Part shown: one piece after another, positions 7,955 to 17,554 of the stretch
How positions within the stretch are numbered: position 1 is the first letter of the stretch
Layout of the letters: every line of letters starts with the position of its first letter
Assembly: GCA_030827125.1 (NCBI GenBank)
Contig: JAURFD010000002.1
Coordinates: 1-64,000, forward strand
Source of the DNA: Candidatus Nanopelagicales bacterium
Lineage (GTDB): Bacteria > Actinomycetota > Actinomycetes > S36-B12
Length of the DNA: 64,000 nucleotides
Direction of reading: 5' to 3'
Notes under the pieces: model-generated
What the model was told of the DNA's origin: nothing
The model's input: only the letters and a program-made list of their open reading frames with translations
Databases searched by the model: none
Made by a program: the position numbers and the translations under genes

Positions 7955-9622
7955 GTGGAGCAGCGACCGCAGACCCGACACCTCTTCGTCACCGGGGGCG
8001 TCGCCTCCTCCCTCGGCAAAGGACTCACGGCCTCGAGCCTGGGCAACCTGCTGAAAGCGCGCGGGCTCCGCGTCACCATGCAAAAGCTCGACCCCTACTT
8101 GAACGTCGATCCCGGAACGATGAACCCGTTCCAACACGGTGAGGTCTTCGTCACCGACGATGGCGCCGAGACCGACCTCGATGTCGGTCACTACGAGCGG
8201 TTCCTTGACGACGACCTGCACGGATCGGCCAACGTCACCACCGGTCAGGTGTACTCAACCGTGATCGCCAAGGAGCGCCGCGGTGAGTACCTCGGCGATA
8301 CCGTCCAGGTCATTCCGCACATCACCAACGAGATCAAGTCGCGTATCCGCCGCATGGCTGGACCTGACGTGGACGTGGTCATCACCGAGGTCGGCGGCAC
8401 GGTTGGTGACATCGAGTCGCTGCCGTTCCTTGAAGCGGTACGCCAGATCCGCCACGAGGTGGGCCGTGACAACGTGTTCTTCCTCCATGTCTCCCTGCTC
8501 CCGTACATCGGCCCCTCGGGAGAACTCAAGACCAAGCCGACGCAGCACTCGGTCGCGCAACTGCGCAACATCGGCATTCAGCCGGATGCGATCGTCCTGC
8601 GTGCCGACCGGCCGGTTCCCGCGGGCATCAAGCGCAAGATCTCGCTCATGTGTGACGTCGATGAGGAAGCGGTCGTCGCGGCTGTGGACGCGCCGAGCAT
8701 CTATGACATCCCCAAGGTGCTGCACTCGGAAGGTCTGGACGCCTATGTCGTCCGGCGCCTCGGCCTGCCTTTCCGGGACGTGGACTGGACCCGCTGGAGC
8801 GACCTCCTCCGGCGCGTGCACCGCCCCGCCCACGAGGTTGACGTTGCCCTAGTCGGCAAGTACGTCGACCTACCCGACGCCTACCTCTCCGTCACCGAGG
8901 CGCTGCGCGCCGGTGGCTTCGACCAGGACTGCCGTGTCAACCTGCACTGGGTGACGTCGGATGACTGCGCCACCCCTGAGGGCGCTGCGGCGCAGTTGGG
9001 TGGCATGGATGCGATCTGTGTCCCCGGTGGCTTCGGGGTTCGCGGCATCGAGGGCAAGCTCGGCGCTCTGCGCTACGCGCGAGAAAACCTCATCCCGACG
9101 CTGGGACTGTGCCTCGGACTTCAGTGCATGGTGATCGAATACGCGCGCAACGTCGCGGGCCTCGACGGAGCGAATAGCCTGGAGTTCGACGAGTCGACAC
9201 CGCACCCGGTCGTGAGCACCATGGCGGATCAGCGCGATGTGGTGTCGGGTGACCGGGACATGGGGGGCACCATGCGCCTCGGTCTGTACCCCGCCAAGTT
9301 GGCGGAGGGCAGCGTGGTGCAGTCCACCTACGGCATGCCCTACATCGATGAGCGGCACCGGCATCGCTATGAGGTCAACAATTCCTACCGCCCGGCCCTT
9401 GAGGAGGCGGGGTTGGTGATCTCCGGCACGTCGCCGGATGGGCGCCTCGTGGAATTCGTCGAGTTGCCCGCCGACGTACACCCTTACTACGTCTCCACCC
9501 AGGCCCACCCGGAGTTCCGCTCCCGGCCCACGCGCGCTCATCCGCTCTTCGCGGGGTTGGTCCGCTCGGCCATCGCCCGTCGCTCCGAGAAGGCGGAGAG
9601 CGCTGCCGCCGTCGCGCCGTGA
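7955..9622 (+). CDS. pyrG: CTP synthase
   Basis: CTP synthase converts UTP, ATP and glutamine to CTP. The N-terminal synthase domain shows [20 protein letters not shown] and [14 protein letters not shown]. The C-terminal class I glutamine amidotransferase domain has the nucleophile Cys in [10 protein letters not shown] and the His/Glu pair in AHPEFRS. At 555 aa it is full length for the family. Translation starts at GTG 7955 with no Shine-Dalgarno but a good -10 element just upstream. The Rv1697/Rv1698 homologues that sit between recN and pyrG in M. tuberculosis are absent here. Confidence 0.97.
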   Translation: MEQRPQTRHLFVTGGVASSLGKGLTASSLGNLLKARGLRVTMQKLDPYLNVDPGTMNPFQHGEVFVTDDGAETDLDVGHYERFLDDDLHGSANVTTGQVYSTVIAKERRGEYLGDTVQVIPHITNEIKSRIRRMAGPDVDVVITEVGGTVGDIESLPFLEAVRQIRHEVGRDNVFFLHVSLLPYIGPSGELKTKPTQHSVAQLRNIGIQPDAIVLRADRPVPAGIKRKISLMCDVDEEAVVAAVDAPSIYDIPKVLHSEGLDAYVVRRLGLPFRDVDWTRWSDLLRRVHRPAHEVDVALVGKYVDLPDAYLSVTEALRAGGFDQDCRVNLHWVTSDDCATPEGAAAQLGGMDAICVPGGFGVRGIEGKLGALRYARENLIPTLGLCLGLQCMVIEYARNVAGLDGANSLEFDESTPHPVVSTMADQRDVVSGDRDMGGTMRLGLYPAKLAEGSVVQSTYGMPYIDERHRHRYEVNNSYRPALEEAGLVISGTSPDGRLVEFVELPADVHPYYVSTQAHPEFRSRPTRAHPLFAGLVRSAIARRSEKAESAAAVAP

Positions 9623-9635
9623 TCATCGGAGCCGC

Positions 9636-10283
9636 GTGATCGACGAGGTCTGGGACGGCCCTATCGGCGACACCGCAGAGCCGGCTCGCCTCCTTCACAG
9701 CGAACTGCGCTACGCCGGCCATGTGTGGTCGGTGCGCAGTGACCGCGTGGAGTTGCCCACCGGGCACGTCGTCGAGCGTGATGTCGTGGACCACACCGGA
9801 GCCGTTGGAGTCGTCGCGTTGGATGACGACGAGCGCGTCCTCATGATTCGGCAGTACCGCCAGCCGGTCGGCGGCTACCTCTTCGAAGTCCCGGCAGGGC
9901 TGCGTGATGTGGCTGGTGAGCGCCCGTTGCTCACCGCACAGCGTGAGCTGCTGGAGGAAGCCGGATACACCGCGGACACGTGGCATGTGCTCGTCGATTT
10001 CTACAACTCACCGGGTGGCTCGAACGAGGCCTTCCGGTGCTACCTGGCGCGGGATCTGCACGAGGCACCCAACGGTCGACCGGCGACGGGCGAGGCTGAG
10101 GAGGCCCACCTGCCGCGCGTCTGGGTTCCCCTGGACGAGGCGGTCGATCTGGCCCTGCGGGGGGATCTGCATAACCCGACGGTCGTCACGGGGATTCTCG
10201 CCGCCGCCGCGGCGCGGGACCGGGATTGGCGCACACTGCGGGATGCAGACGACCCCATGTGGCAGTTGCCTGTCGGCCGGTGA
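9636..10283 (+). CDS. NUDIX hydrolase, ADP-ribose pyrophosphatase type
   Basis: This 215-aa NUDIX enzyme probably hydrolyses ADP-ribose or a related nucleotide sugar. The Nudix box is seen as GLRDVAGE followed by RELLEEAGY, and YQQP-like residues precede it in [19 protein letters not shown]. It matches Rv1700 in both sequence style and position (pyrG-NUDIX-xerD). The GTG at 9636 has GGAG 5 nt upstream; the longer open frame inside pyrG is a shadow. Its stop forms a GTGA overlap with xerD. Confidence 0.9.
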   Translation: MIDEVWDGPIGDTAEPARLLHSELRYAGHVWSVRSDRVELPTGHVVERDVVDHTGAVGVVALDDDERVLMIRQYRQPVGGYLFEVPAGLRDVAGERPLLTAQRELLEEAGYTADTWHVLVDFYNSPGGSNEAFRCYLARDLHEAPNGRPATGEAEEAHLPRVWVPLDEAVDLALRGDLHNPTVVTGILAAAAARDRDWRTLRDADDPMWQLPVGR

Positions 10284-11212
10284 GACCGATGACCGTCGTC
10301 CCTGCCGTGCAGCAAGCAGCCCAGGACTACCTCGATCACCTTGCGGTGGAGCGTGGGTTGTCTCGCAACACCGTCTCGTCGTACCGCCGGGATGTTGGGC
10401 GTTTCACCGCCTGGTGTCAACAGCGTGGCATCACCGGGCTCGACGACGTGACGGAGTCAGATCTGGCGGACTTCGTGGTGAGCCTCAGTGCGGGGGAGGG
10501 TGAGCACCCGCCCCTCTCCGCCGGATCCACCGCGCGTGCCGTTGTGGCGATCCGCGGATTGTTTCGCTTCGCGCGGGACGAGGGCCTCACGGCCGATGAC
10601 GCCTCGCGTGACTGGAAGCCGCCCGCCATCCCACAGCGCCTCCCCAAGGCCATCGGCTATAGCGACGTCGTTGCCCTCCTGGAGTCCGCGGGTATGCCGG
10701 ACCCGCCCATCGGGCTTCGGGATGCCGCGCTCGTGGAGATCCTCTATGGCGTCGGGGCGCGGATCTCGGAGGCCTGCGGCCTCGACATCGATGACGTGGA
10801 CCTCGACGGTCGGGCTGTGCTCCTGCGGGGCAAGGGGAGCCGCGAGCGTCGGCTGCCCCTGGGGGAGAAGGCGGCGGAGGCCATCGACGCCTATCTCATC
10901 CGCGGGCGGCCGGGCCTGGTGGCGCGAGCGACACCGGCGCTCTTCCTCAACACCCGGGGAAGCCGGCTGAGCCGGCAGAGTGCCTGGGCGGTGCTCCAGG
11001 GAGCGGCGGATCGAGCACGCCTCACCGGAGTCTCGCCCCACACCCTGCGCCACAGCTTTGCCACCCATCTCCTCGAGGGTGGGGCCGACGTGCGGGTCGT
11101 TCAAGAACTCCTCGGGCACGCGTCTGTCACGACGACCCAGATCTACACGAAGGTCACGGTGGATTCCCTGCGGGAGGTGTACGCGGCGAGTCACCCCCGA
11201 GCCCGGGATTAG
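10280..11212 (+). CDS. xerD: Tyrosine recombinase XerD
   Basis: XerD resolves chromosome dimers at dif with XerC. The 310-aa protein has a SAM-like N-terminal DNA-binding domain ([20 protein letters not shown]). The catalytic domain carries Arg in [12 protein letters not shown], Lys in [13 protein letters not shown], the [17 protein letters not shown] box, His in LLGHASV and Tyr in TTQIYTKV. All five catalytic positions are present. Start is GTG in a GTGA overlap with the NUDIX gene; ATG 10289 is an alternative. Position after the NUDIX gene matches Rv1701. Confidence 0.93.
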   Translation: MRPMTVVPAVQQAAQDYLDHLAVERGLSRNTVSSYRRDVGRFTAWCQQRGITGLDDVTESDLADFVVSLSAGEGEHPPLSAGSTARAVVAIRGLFRFARDEGLTADDASRDWKPPAIPQRLPKAIGYSDVVALLESAGMPDPPIGLRDAALVEILYGVGARISEACGLDIDDVDLDGRAVLLRGKGSRERRLPLGEKAAEAIDAYLIRGRPGLVARATPALFLNTRGSRLSRQSAWAVLQGAADRARLTGVSPHTLRHSFATHLLEGGADVRVVQELLGHASVTTTQIYTKVTVDSLREVYAASHPRARD

Positions 11213-11228
11213 CGCCACGGCCCGGCCA

Positions 11229-11297
11229 CGTTTGTCACCCAGAACCGTGTTTGGGGCACGGATTTGGAGGCTCCCATGCGGTTCTGGGTGACAAACG
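11229..11297. terminator. Long perfect inverted repeat after xerD
   Basis: Two 19-nt arms (11229-11247, beginning CGTTTGTCACCC, and 11279-11297) are perfect reverse complements with a 31-nt loop. There is no T-tract. It probably ends xerD transcription or is a palindromic repeat element; it is the main feature of the xerD-parA gap. Confidence 0.6.
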
Positions 11298-11393
11298 CGC
11301 GGTTGGGTGACCTTGCCGCCAGATTGAGGGGGAGTCTGAGAGGATGCCGGGGACATAAGCACCGATAGGCGGACAATGGTGGAGATGGACGGT

Positions 11394-12239
11394 ATGAGCG
11401 ACGACGGCGAGGAGCTAGGCCCCACGGGTCGACCCGTGCCCGAGTTTCCTGACCCGGCGCCCCTCACCGAGCACGGCCCGGCCCGAGTCCTGGCGATGGT
11501 CAACCAAAAGGGGGGTGTCGGCAAGACGACGTCCACGGTGAACCTCGGCGCCGCACTTGCCGAATACGGTCGCCGTGTCCTCCTTATTGACTTCGATCCC
11601 CAGGGGGCGTTGTCGGTGGCGCTCGGAGTCCCCGCGCACGAGTTGGAGCGCACGGTCTACAACCTGCTCATGGACGACGGGTGCTCCATCGAAGACGTCA
11701 CGGTGAGCACCTCCGTGCCTGGGCTTGATCTGGTTCCGAGCAATATCGACTTGTCGGCCGCTGAGGTAGCCCTCGTCAACGAGGTGGCTCGCGAGCATGC
11801 CCTGGCCCGCTCGCTTGTCCCGGTCCTTGATAGGTACGACTACATCATCATCGACTGTCAGCCGTCCCTCGGACTGCTCACGGTCAACGCGCTCACCGCA
11901 GCGAATGGCGTGGTCATTCCGTTGGAGTGTGAGTACTTCGCCCTGCGTGGCGTCAAACTCCTCACCGACACGGTGACGAAGGTCAAGGGCCGCCTGAACC
12001 CGAGACTGGAGATCACCGGCGTCGTTGCCACGATGTACGACGCTCGCACGCTGCACACGCGTGAGGTCCTCGACCGGGTCGTTGATGCCTTCGGAGATCT
12101 GGTGTTCCATACGGTGATCAGCCGCACGATCAAGTTCCCTGATGCCACCGTCGCGGGGGAGCCCATCACTGTCTTCGCTCCCACCAGCCCCGCCGCGGAG
12201 GCCTACCGACAGTTGGCCCGCGAACTGATCAGCCGGTGA
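11394..12239 (+). CDS. parA: ParA/Soj family chromosome-partitioning ATPase
   Basis: ParA-type ATPase, 281 aa from ATG 11394. Walker A is the deviant NQKGGVGKTTSTVNL, Walker A' is VLLIDFDPQGAL and the Walker B region is YIIIDCQPSLGLLTVNAL. It is the ParA paralogue encoded next to scpA/scpB in actinomycetes (Rv1708), not the oriC-linked parA; a role in segregation together with condensin is inferred. GGTGGAG lies 9 nt before ATG 11394; ATG 11376 and 11385 are alternatives. It ends in a GTGA overlap with scpA. Confidence 0.9.
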   Translation: MSDDGEELGPTGRPVPEFPDPAPLTEHGPARVLAMVNQKGGVGKTTSTVNLGAALAEYGRRVLLIDFDPQGALSVALGVPAHELERTVYNLLMDDGCSIEDVTVSTSVPGLDLVPSNIDLSAAEVALVNEVAREHALARSLVPVLDRYDYIIIDCQPSLGLLTVNALTAANGVVIPLECEYFALRGVKLLTDTVTKVKGRLNPRLEITGVVATMYDARTLHTREVLDRVVDAFGDLVFHTVISRTIKFPDATVAGEPITVFAPTSPAAEAYRQLARELISR

Positions 12240-13183
12240 CCGAGGTCGAGGCGCCCGACGCGCCAGTGGAACAGGCAGACTCAGTGACGGCCTCGGGTGA
12301 GAAGGTGGCCGCCACCGCTAGGGTCCCGGCATTCTCAGTCACCCTCGATGGGTTCGAGGGCCCGTTCGATCTGCTGCTCCAGTTGATCTCGAAGCACAAG
12401 CTCGAGGTCACCGAGTTGGCGCTCCACGTCGTGACCGATGAGTTCATTGCCTACATCCGTGCCCAGGGCTCGGAGTGGGATCTCGGGGAGGCCACCGAAT
12501 TCCTCGTCGTCGCGGCCACGCTGCTGGATCTCAAGGCGGCCCGACTCCTCCCCAGCGGTGAGGTGGAGGACGAGGAGGATCTGGCGCTGCTCGAGGCCCG
12601 AGACCTGTTGTTTGCGCGACTACTTCAGTACCGCGCGTACAAGGAGGTCTCAGCGCTGTTTGCCGATCGCATGGCGCACGCCGCACGTCAGGTGCCCAGG
12701 ACAGTTGGACTAGAGCCCCACTTCGCCGAGTTGCTGCCCGAGGTGATCCTCGGCCTCGGACCGGAAGCTTTTGCGGCGCTCGCGGCAAAGGCGCTTACGC
12801 CGAAGCTCGAGCCCGAGGTGGGCATCTCGCACCTTCATGTCCCGCTGGTGAGTGTTCGTGAGCAGGCGGCGATCCTGGTGGGTCGACTCCGTCGGATGCG
12901 CACGACGACGTTCCGGGCGCTCATCGCGGATTGCAACACCACGATGCTCGTGATCGGGCGCTTCCTCGCTCTGTTGGAGTTGTATCGAGACGCCGCTGTT
13001 GTCTTCGAGCAGGTCACTCCGCTGGGCGACCTCACGATTCGCTGGACCGGATCCGACGAGGGTGAGATCGACATCGATGACGAGTACGACGACCAGGACG
13101 AGTCGGCCATGGAACTTGGCACAGCCGCCGCGGACGGCCCGGTCGAGCAGAACGACGTGGAGGAGGAACCCGCCGATGAGTGA
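12236..13183 (+). CDS. scpA: Segregation and condensation protein A
   Basis: ScpA is the kleisin subunit that bridges SMC heads in bacterial condensin. The N-terminal SMC-binding part has the hallmark LDGFEGPFDLLLQLI. EATEFLVVAATLLDLKAARLL follows, and a winged-helix C-terminal domain runs to about residue 275. A highly acidic tail (DIDDEYDDQDE) follows. Length 315 aa is slightly longer than usual because of acidic extensions. It is coupled to parA by GTGA and overlaps scpB by 8 nt. Confidence 0.93.
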   Translation: MTEVEAPDAPVEQADSVTASGEKVAATARVPAFSVTLDGFEGPFDLLLQLISKHKLEVTELALHVVTDEFIAYIRAQGSEWDLGEATEFLVVAATLLDLKAARLLPSGEVEDEEDLALLEARDLLFARLLQYRAYKEVSALFADRMAHAARQVPRTVGLEPHFAELLPEVILGLGPEAFAALAAKALTPKLEPEVGISHLHVPLVSVREQAAILVGRLRRMRTTTFRALIADCNTTMLVIGRFLALLELYRDAAVVFEQVTPLGDLTIRWTGSDEGEIDIDDEYDDQDESAMELGTAAADGPVEQNDVEEEPADE

Positions 13184-13829
13184 CAAACCGATGGAGGCGG
13201 AGGCCGAGGTGCTCGAAGAATCCCTCGAGGCATCAGCCGAGGTGGCTGAGGAGGAGTCCGACGAGTTGGGCGCTCCCTCGCTCGCTGCTGCCCTGGAGGC
13301 GCTGCTCATCGTCGCGGTCGAACCCCTCTCGGCGGTGTCACTCGCCGAGGCGACACGGCACCCTGTGGAGGTCGTCGAGGGTGAACTCCGGCGACTGGCG
13401 GAGGACTACACGCAGGCCGAGCGGGGTTTCGCCTTGCGCGAGGTGGCCGGTGGGTGGCGCTACTACACGCGGGACACCTGCTCCGGGGTCATTGAGCGGT
13501 TTGTGATTGACGGTCAGCAGGCGCGGCTCACGCAGGCGGCCCTCGAAACCTTGGCCGTCGTGGCTTATCGCCAACCGGTGTCGCGGGCACGCATCAGTGC
13601 CGTCCGCGGCGTCAACGTAGACGGCGTGCTGCGTACCCTGCAGTCTCGTGGGTTGGTGGAGGAAGCCGGCACCGATCCCTCGTCCCAGGCGATCCTGTAT
13701 CGGACCACGCCGTACTTCCTCGAGCGTCTCGGTATCGCGAGTCTGGAGGACCTGCCGGATCTGTCGGAGTACCTCCCCGATCTGGCCGAACTCGATGCGG
13801 TCCTCGACTCCGTTCACGCGGGGGAGTAG
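13176..13829 (+). CDS. scpB: Segregation and condensation protein B
   Basis: ScpB dimers bind ScpA in the SMC complex. The 217-aa protein has an acidic N-terminal tail of about 30 residues and then two winged-helix domains (LAAALEALLIVAVEPLS; LTQAALETLAVVAYRQPVSR with VDGVLRTLQSRGLVEE). ATG 13176 follows GGAGGAGG and lies inside the end of scpA. The stop overlaps the GTG of rluB by one base. Confidence 0.92.
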   Translation: MSDKPMEAEAEVLEESLEASAEVAEEESDELGAPSLAAALEALLIVAVEPLSAVSLAEATRHPVEVVEGELRRLAEDYTQAERGFALREVAGGWRYYTRDTCSGVIERFVIDGQQARLTQAALETLAVVAYRQPVSRARISAVRGVNVDGVLRTLQSRGLVEEAGTDPSSQAILYRTTPYFLERLGIASLEDLPDLSEYLPDLAELDAVLDSVHAGE

Positions 13830-14560
13830 TGGCCGACGAGGGGATCCGACTCCAGAAGGTGCTCGCCCAGGCGGGGCTGGGCAGTCGCCGCGCCTGCGAG
13901 GAACTCATCGAGCAGGGCCGGGTGGAAGTCGACGGCAGGGTGGTGCGTGAGCAGGGCATGCGTGTCGATCCGCTGCGCGCCAATATCCGGGTTGATGGGG
14001 AGCGCGTGCCGACCGCACCCGACACGGTCGTGCTCGCTTTCAATAAACCACGTGGCGTCGTGACGACCATGTCGGATGATCTCGGTCGGCCGTGTGTCGG
14101 TGACTATCTCGGTGATCGCACCGAGCGGCTCTTCCACATCGGCCGGCTCGACTCTGACACCGAGGGCCTGCTCCTGCTGACGAATGACGGCGTGCTGGCA
14201 CAGCACCTATCGCATCCGTCTCACGGAGTGCCGAAGACCTATGTCGCGCTCGTTCCCGGGCCGATTCCGCGGGATGTCGGTCGGCGGCTCCGCGGGGGCA
14301 TCGAACTCGACGATGGCCCGGCCAAGGTGGACTCCTTCGGGATCGTGGAGGCCACCCCCAACCAGGCGCTCGTCGAGATCGTCTTGCACGAGGGGCGCAA
14401 CCACATCGTGCGGCGCCTCATGGAGGCTGTGGGCCACCCGGTCGAGGAACTCGTGCGCACGCAGATTGGCCCAATTCGGCTCGCCCAACTGCGCCCCGGC
14501 CGCTACCGGGCCATCAGCGGACCGGAACTCAGAACCCTCTACACGGCGGCCGGTCTTTGA
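13829..14560 (+). CDS. rluB: Ribosomal large subunit pseudouridine synthase B
   Basis: RluB-type enzyme that isomerises uridine near the peptidyl-transferase centre of 23S rRNA. An S4 RNA-binding domain (RLQKVLAQAGLGSRRACEELI) is followed by the RsuA/RluB catalytic domain, with the catalytic Asp in IGRLDSDTEGLLLLTNDG and the conserved HEGRNHIVRRLMEAVGHPV. Length 243 aa is standard. Position after scpB matches Rv1711. Confidence 0.93.
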   Translation: MADEGIRLQKVLAQAGLGSRRACEELIEQGRVEVDGRVVREQGMRVDPLRANIRVDGERVPTAPDTVVLAFNKPRGVVTTMSDDLGRPCVGDYLGDRTERLFHIGRLDSDTEGLLLLTNDGVLAQHLSHPSHGVPKTYVALVPGPIPRDVGRRLRGGIELDDGPAKVDSFGIVEATPNQALVEIVLHEGRNHIVRRLMEAVGHPVEELVRTQIGPIRLAQLRPGRYRAISGPELRTLYTAAGL

Positions 14561-14582
14561 GGGTGATCCGACGTCGGCCCAC

Positions 14583-14588
14583 TAGGGT
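14583..14588 (+). promoter_or_regulatory. Likely -10 element of a leaderless aroH transcript
   Basis: TAGGGT lies 6 nt before the ATG of aroH, and no Shine-Dalgarno is seen between them. The aroH-tyrA pair therefore probably has its own promoter. Confidence 0.55.
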
Positions 14589-14594
14589 GACGCC

Positions 14595-14957
14595 ATGGCT
14601 ATGCGAGGGATCCGGGGTGCCACGCTCCTGACCGCTGACGATGCCACGGAGATGTCCGAGGCGGTTGTGGAGTTGCTCGCCGAGATGATGCAGCGCAACG
14701 ACCTCACATCGGATGACCTGGTCAGCATTCTCTTCACAGCCACTCCGGATTTGCACTGTGCGTTCCCGGCCGCGGCCGCGCGGCAACTCGGCTTGGCCGA
14801 CGTTCCCTTGATTTGCGCACAGGAAATCGACGTTGATGGAGCGGTCGAACGCGGTATCCGTGTGCTCGCCCATGTCGAGACCGACCGGTCGAGAGCGCAG
14901 ATTCAGCACGTCTACCTGCGCGGGGCCGAGGTGCTCCGACAGGACCTCGCGCAATGA
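14595..14957 (+). CDS. aroH: AroH-class chorismate mutase
   Basis: Monofunctional chorismate mutase that converts chorismate to prephenate for Phe/Tyr synthesis. The 120-aa protein has the AroH fold signature: RGIRGATLLTADDATEM at the start, FTATPDLHCAFPAAAARQLG in the middle and IQHVYLRGAEVLRQDL at the end. It is coupled by ATGA to tyrA, which uses its product, so the two form a small aromatic amino-acid operon inside the rluB-cmk interval. Confidence 0.93.
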   Translation: MAMRGIRGATLLTADDATEMSEAVVELLAEMMQRNDLTSDDLVSILFTATPDLHCAFPAAAARQLGLADVPLICAQEIDVDGAVERGIRVLAHVETDRSRAQIQHVYLRGAEVLRQDLAQ

Positions 14958-16021
14958 GCGCACCGGTCGCCGGGCCCGTCCTCATCGTGGGAAGCGGCCT
15001 TCTGGGCACCTCGGTCGGACTGGCATTGCGTCGCGCGGGCGTTGATGTATTCCTCTCCGACACCGATGAACGCGTGCTGACGGAAGCCGTAGCGCGGGGC
15101 GCAGGGGAGGAGTGGGCCGAGGGAGTTGTCGTCAGCCTCGTCGTGGTCGCGGTACCCCCCACGAGCGCCGGTGCGGTCATGGCCGCGGCAACGACCCACG
15201 AGGACGCCACCATCACCGATGTGACGTCCGTCAAGTCGGCAACCTTAGAAACGGCCCGTTCGCTCGGCGCGGACGCGAACCGCCTGGTCGGTGGACATCC
15301 CATGGCGGGAAGGGAGACGTCGGGCCCCGGAGCGGCGCGGCATGACCTGTTCGATGATCGACCCTGGGTGATTACTCCGCTGCCGGAGTCGGACCCTGAT
15401 CGCGTGCAGCAGGTGGTGGACCTCGCCATGACCTGCGGGGCGGTTCCCTTTCTCATGGATCCACAGGAGCACGACCGGGCTGTTGCGCTCACCTCTCACG
15501 CGCCGCAGGTCATCTCCTCCCTGCTGGCGGCCCGGCTGTTGGATGCTGACGACCAATCGGTGTCGGTGTCGGGTCAGGGGTTGCGCGACATGACCAGGAT
15601 TGCCGAGTCCGACCCTGGGCTGTGGCAGGAGATCTTGGCGGCGAACGCCGACTCTGTCGCCGATGTGCTCGATGCTTTCGCGCTCGATCTGCACGGAGTG
15701 GTCGAAGATCTTCGCGGCGGTGAGGGCCGCGTGGTCGAGCAGACGCTGGCCCGTGGCAATGCAGGACGCGACCGAGTCCCCGGCAAGCACGGTGACGCGG
15801 CGACGGCGTACGACGTGGTGACGGCGATCGTTAAGGACGAGCCGGGGGAGTTGGCCAGTCTCTTCGTCGCCGCGGGCAAGCTCGGGGTGAACCTCGAGGA
15901 CGTGCGCATCGATCACGTACTCGGTCGGCCGTCGGGGCTCATCGAATTGTCGGTGCGGCCCGACGTGAGTGAGCGGCTTCGGGTCGGGCTGGCCGAACTC
16001 GGATTCGACGTTCGCGCCTAA
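14954..16021 (+). CDS. tyrA: Prephenate dehydrogenase
   Basis: TyrA oxidatively decarboxylates prephenate to 4-hydroxyphenylpyruvate with NAD. The N-terminal Rossmann motif is VLIVGSGLLGTSVGLALRRAG, followed by DVTSVKS and the catalytic-region GGHPMAGRETSG. A helical dimerisation domain contains the active-site histidine in LTSHAPQVISS. The C-terminal 75 residues (AYDVVTAIVKDEPGELASLF) form an ACT domain, suggesting feedback control by an amino acid. Length 355 aa is normal. Confidence 0.93.
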   Translation: MSAPVAGPVLIVGSGLLGTSVGLALRRAGVDVFLSDTDERVLTEAVARGAGEEWAEGVVVSLVVVAVPPTSAGAVMAAATTHEDATITDVTSVKSATLETARSLGADANRLVGGHPMAGRETSGPGAARHDLFDDRPWVITPLPESDPDRVQQVVDLAMTCGAVPFLMDPQEHDRAVALTSHAPQVISSLLAARLLDADDQSVSVSGQGLRDMTRIAESDPGLWQEILAANADSVADVLDAFALDLHGVVEDLRGGEGRVVEQTLARGNAGRDRVPGKHGDAATAYDVVTAIVKDEPGELASLFVAAGKLGVNLEDVRIDHVLGRPSGLIELSVRPDVSERLRVGLAELGFDVRA

Positions 16022-16034
16022 TCCCCCCACCCGA

Positions 16035-16090
16035 TTTCCGACCGTTGTGGTGGGTTTCCGGCGCCCGAAACCCACCACAACGGTCGGAAA
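16035..16090. terminator. Long perfect palindrome after tyrA (shared family)
   Basis: Arms 16035-16057 and 16068-16090 are 23-nt perfect reverse complements with a 10-nt loop. The core GACCGTTGTGGTGGGTT recurs in the palindrome at 61115-61166. It lies just after the tyrA stop. No T-tract follows. It probably acts as a terminator or belongs to a dispersed palindromic repeat family. Confidence 0.6.
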
Positions 16091-16193
16091 CCGGATGCCT
16101 CTAGGCATTGGCGATGACGGCCAAGCTCCCTGATGGGCCGGGCCCGGCGATGAGCCTCGCTCCGCGACGGGCCGGGCCGCGAACCAGGATCGG

Positions 16194-16199
16194 TAGTCT
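16194..16199 (+). promoter_or_regulatory. Likely -10 element of a leaderless cmk transcript
   Basis: TAGTCT lies 6 nt upstream of the GTG start of cmk, with no ribosome-binding site in between. Confidence 0.55.
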
Positions 16200-16205
16200 G
16201 GCGTC

Positions 16206-16889
16206 GTGCCGCTGATCATCGCCATCGATGGGCCTTCCGGGTCGGGCAAGTCCAGTACCTCCCGTGGCGTCGCCGAACGTCTGGGGCTTCGCTACGTCGA
16301 TACCGGAGCGATGTACCGCGCCATGACATGGTGGATGCTGGACCACGAGGTAGACGTCGATGATCCGGAGGCGGTCGCCGACGAGTGCAGTCGGCCGCAG
16401 ATCCGCCTCGAGATCGATCCACGCGAGCCGCGGATCGTCGTCGATGGGCGTGACGTCTCCCACGCGATTCGACAGGACGACGTTGCCTCCTCGGTGAGCA
16501 AGGTGGCGGCGGTGCCCGAGGTCCGTGCACGCCTGGTTCGCGAGCAACGTCAGATCGTGAGTCGATGCCTCGCCGATGACATCGGCGTGGTTATGGAGGG
16601 GCGAGACATCGGGACGGTCGTGTTGCCCGATGCCGACCTGAAGATCTACCTCACCGCCGATGCCGAGGCCCGGGCCGAGCGCCGTGCACGTGAGCAGCAG
16701 GACGGCGACCCAACGTACGACGTGGCCTCTGCTGCGGCCAATCTGGCCGACCGGGATCGGCGGGACAGCACTCGGACGGTGTCGCCCCTGCAGGCGGCAA
16801 GTGACGCTTGGCACGTCGATGGGACCCACCTGTCCTTGGACGAGGTCATCGATGCGGTGATCGGATACTTGCCACCCGGGCAACGGTGA
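16206..16889 (+). CDS. cmk: Cytidylate kinase
   Basis: CMP/dCMP kinase, 227 aa. The P-loop is IDGPSGSGKSS and the CMP-binding region is YVDTGAMYRAMTWWML, with further conserved GRDIGTVVLPDADLKIYL and the lid region DRRDSTRTVSPL. GTG start with a -10 element directly upstream. It is the first gene of a cmk-acyltransferase-der unit, as in other actinomycetes, and overlaps the acyltransferase by GTGA. Confidence 0.95.
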   Translation: MPLIIAIDGPSGSGKSSTSRGVAERLGLRYVDTGAMYRAMTWWMLDHEVDVDDPEAVADECSRPQIRLEIDPREPRIVVDGRDVSHAIRQDDVASSVSKVAAVPEVRARLVREQRQIVSRCLADDIGVVMEGRDIGTVVLPDADLKIYLTADAEARAERRAREQQDGDPTYDVASAAANLADRDRRDSTRTVSPLQAASDAWHVDGTHLSLDEVIDAVIGYLPPGQR

Positions 16890-17554
16890 CCCCACCGATG
16901 ACGAATCCCATGCGTGGTGCGAGCACCCGCAACCTGCTCGGCCCGTTGGTGCGAGCCGCCTATCGGGTGCGTGTGACCGGGGGTCATCTCCTGCCGCGCA
17001 CCGGTGGTGTCGTCGTGGTGAGCAACTACAACGGTCTGCTCGATCCAATGCTTCTCGCGACCAACCTCACCCGACCGGTGGCCGTGCTGGTCCCGCCTGG
17101 CAGCAGCCCGACGGCGTGGCGTACGGCGGCGGGGCGCATCATCGTTGCGGAGGCTGAACCCGGGGTGGCACTGCGTGAAGCGGTCGAGTTGCTCGATCGT
17201 GGCCATGCGGTGGCGGCGTTCGCCGAGGGATGTGGTGACGAAGCGTCGGAGGTCAATGCGGGCGCGGCGTACCTGCAGGCGAGGACCTCGGTGCCGGTGG
17301 TCCCCGTGGTCGTGCTGGGATCAGCGGGAGCACGACCCACTGATCCGCCGCGACCACGATCCACGATCGACCTTGTCGTGGGTGAACCCTTCACGCCGAG
17401 ATCGGTTCGCGACCCCTGCGTCCGTGGTGACGTCCTCGCGGTTGCGGAGCAGATTCGGCAGCGATTCGCCGATCACGCCAGGCAGGCGCGACGGCGTACG
17501 GGTGGGCTGCCCGGGGCTGCCGAGACCACCGACCGGCACAATGGGGCCTTGTGA
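16886..17554 (+). CDS. PlsC-like acyltransferase with altered catalytic motif
   Basis: This 222-aa protein sits exactly where actinomycetes encode a 1-acylglycerol-3-phosphate-acyltransferase-like protein between cmk and der. The fold is recognisable ([46 protein letters not shown]). However, the HX4D catalytic box reads Y-N-G-L-L-D, with Tyr48 where His is expected, and the FPEGTR-like box is FAEGCG. Activity as an acyltransferase is therefore doubtful. Start GTG 16886 is chosen for the GTGA overlap with cmk; ATG 16898 is possible. Confidence 0.75.
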   Translation: MTPPMTNPMRGASTRNLLGPLVRAAYRVRVTGGHLLPRTGGVVVVSNYNGLLDPMLLATNLTRPVAVLVPPGSSPTAWRTAAGRIIVAEAEPGVALREAVELLDRGHAVAAFAEGCGDEASEVNAGAAYLQARTSVPVVPVVVLGSAGARPTDPPRPRSTIDLVVGEPFTPRSVRDPCVRGDVLAVAEQIRQRFADHARQARRRTGGLPGAAETTDRHNGAL

